The notes under the pieces were generated by a model. It saw nothing but the letters and a program-made list of their open reading frames with translations. It made no database searches and was not told where the DNA came from. From assembly GCA_023159155.1 (NCBI GenBank), contig JAJNNX010000039.1:1-64000 (forward strand): a stretch of 64,000 bases of DNA, read 5' to 3'. Within the stretch, counting starts at the first letter, position 1, and each line of letters starts with the position of its first letter. Below, piece by piece: positions 63,056 to 64,000 of the stretch. Source of the DNA: Ustulina deusta. Lineage: Eukaryota; Ascomycota; Sordariomycetes; Xylariales; Xylariaceae. A program made the translations under genes and the position numbers.

Positions 63056-64000
63056 TGTAACGTGTCAATGCGAGCACACATATATACAAATTAGTATGGG
63101 TGGCTGCTTATATATGTATATATTAGCTAAGTTGCTGATCAATTGTATATATAACGGCTGAACTAGCTAATGCGTATATATAACTAATTAACGCATATAT
63201 GACTGAATTGGCCGATTAGCAGTATAGCAGTCTATTAATTAGCTGGCTAAACAATAGTTTCTTTTGGACTATAGGTATAAAAGCATATTTATATATAAAT
63301 TATATAGGGATCTGCTTGTATAGCTATTAAACATAGGGAATTATTAGTATAGCTACTGAAACAAAAGATTAGCTGATCGGTATGTAATTTATTAATTAAA
63401 ACTATAAATAGATGCTTTTTTATAAGCTACAAACATGTTTATATATAAATTTATATATAAATATATTTATAGGCTACTAAACATAGTAGAAAGCCTAGCT
63501 AATTAATAATGCGAAAAGCGATATATAGCACTAAATACTGCAATAAAAACAATGTTTTTAAAACAAGGCTTTAAAAATAAGGTTTAATCAACGCTTCCTT
63601 TAGACCGTACATATTCGAGCTAACTCCTATATAAACTATATGGGCACTTGTTCGTACGGCGACTCGTATGGGGGAACTGGCTGATTAACGGTATAGAGGC
63701 CTAAAAACAACGAAAAATAACGAAAATGCCGAATATGCTAAAAAACGCCGGAAATGCTAAAAATGCTAAACAACAAAATTAACAAAAACGGAGGTGTACG
63801 TATAGCTAACAAAGGCTTGGAGCGGACCTTCCTGTAGGCTATAGCGCTGCGAGCGTATTTATATACAAAATATATAGGGATCTGTTCGTAGGACTGTTTG
63901 TAACGGGGGATCTGGCTAATTGCTAATAAAACGCTAACTGAACAAAGAACTAAACGAAGGGCTTTTTAAAGCGACGGCTTTTTATAGATAATATACGTAC

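Larger units (their letters stand above)
61940..64000. repeat. Degenerate tandem satellite array
   Basis: A core related to GTTTATATATAAAATAGTAT, then a purine-rich bit and CTGCTCGTA-like end, recurs at about 61942, 62072, 62221, 62371, 62523, 62850, 63082, 63280, 63425, 63620 and 63858. Early spacing is close to 150 bp (62072 to 62523); later units are 145-240 bp. Between cores, phrases like CTAATTAGCGTAGCAATA or CTGATTAACGG recur. The left units are more AT-rich (CTCGTA becomes TTTATA), so decay differs along the array. It runs off the window. Confidence 0.65.

Noticed and set aside
61940..63500. CRISPR-like array (short repeats with spacers)
   Set aside because: Units are degenerate, about 150 bp long and AT-rich, in a eukaryotic telomeric setting; there are no identical short repeats.

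Overview
The window is the left end of a chromosome of a filamentous ascomycete (Pezizomycotina; the lipase and P450 types would suit a Sordariomycete, but that is only an impression). It opens with 266 bp of (CCCTAA)n, the C-rich strand of a TTAGGG telomere. The rest is two-speed subtelomeric DNA. Long, extremely AT-rich, TpA-rich blocks with no usable reading frames have the look of repeat-induced point mutation (RIP). They enclose two islands of normal base composition, about 8.35-14.8 kb and 28.7-35.8 kb.

AT blocks. Most of the AT-rich DNA is one LTR-retrotransposon family (LTR about 215-250 bp, full element about 6 kb) present many times in both orientations. The copies are: a telomere-capped copy at 267-5416; an inverted copy A at 16557-27749 carrying a complete forward copy B at 21634-27642; a tandem LTR-internal-LTR-internal array starting at 36021; and fragments at 56333-60160. 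A second element of about 12.4 kb with 365-bp LTRs (43083-55466) is inserted in the tandem array. A third, non-autonomous element of 1.65 kb (14863-16510) has 300-bp LTRs and a perfect TTTAT target duplication. From about 60.2 kb the sequence is less mutated. It holds a possible solo LTR, a cluster of palindromes, a tRNA-like relic, and a degenerate tandem satellite running to the window end.

Gene island 1 (8.35-14.8 kb). A single-exon gene for a PD-(D/E)XK nuclease-like protein (minus strand) is divergent from an unrecognised two-exon gene (plus). Tail-to-tail with the latter is a four-exon cytochrome P450 (minus) with intact heme and ExxR motifs, one apparent single-base frameshift and one GC-AG intron.

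Gene island 2 (28.7-35.8 kb). An unidentified exon-like relic is followed by the first half of an ABC-B (MDR-type) transporter. The transporter is broken by four in-frame stops, each explainable as CAA/CAG to TAA/TAG (the CpA context RIP prefers), and its nucleotide-binding domain decays soon after Walker A. About 2 kb of unassigned DNA follows, then a class 3 fungal lipase with a complete Ser-Asp-His triad, then about 1.5 kb without a recognisable gene.

No operon or pathway links these genes. The common theme is location: accessory genes (nuclease-like protein, P450, efflux pump, lipase) stranded between mutated transposons beside a telomere, some apparently being destroyed by the same C-to-T process. 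All coordinates of transposon ends and introns were read by eye. Base composition, repeat identity and domain assignments were not computed.
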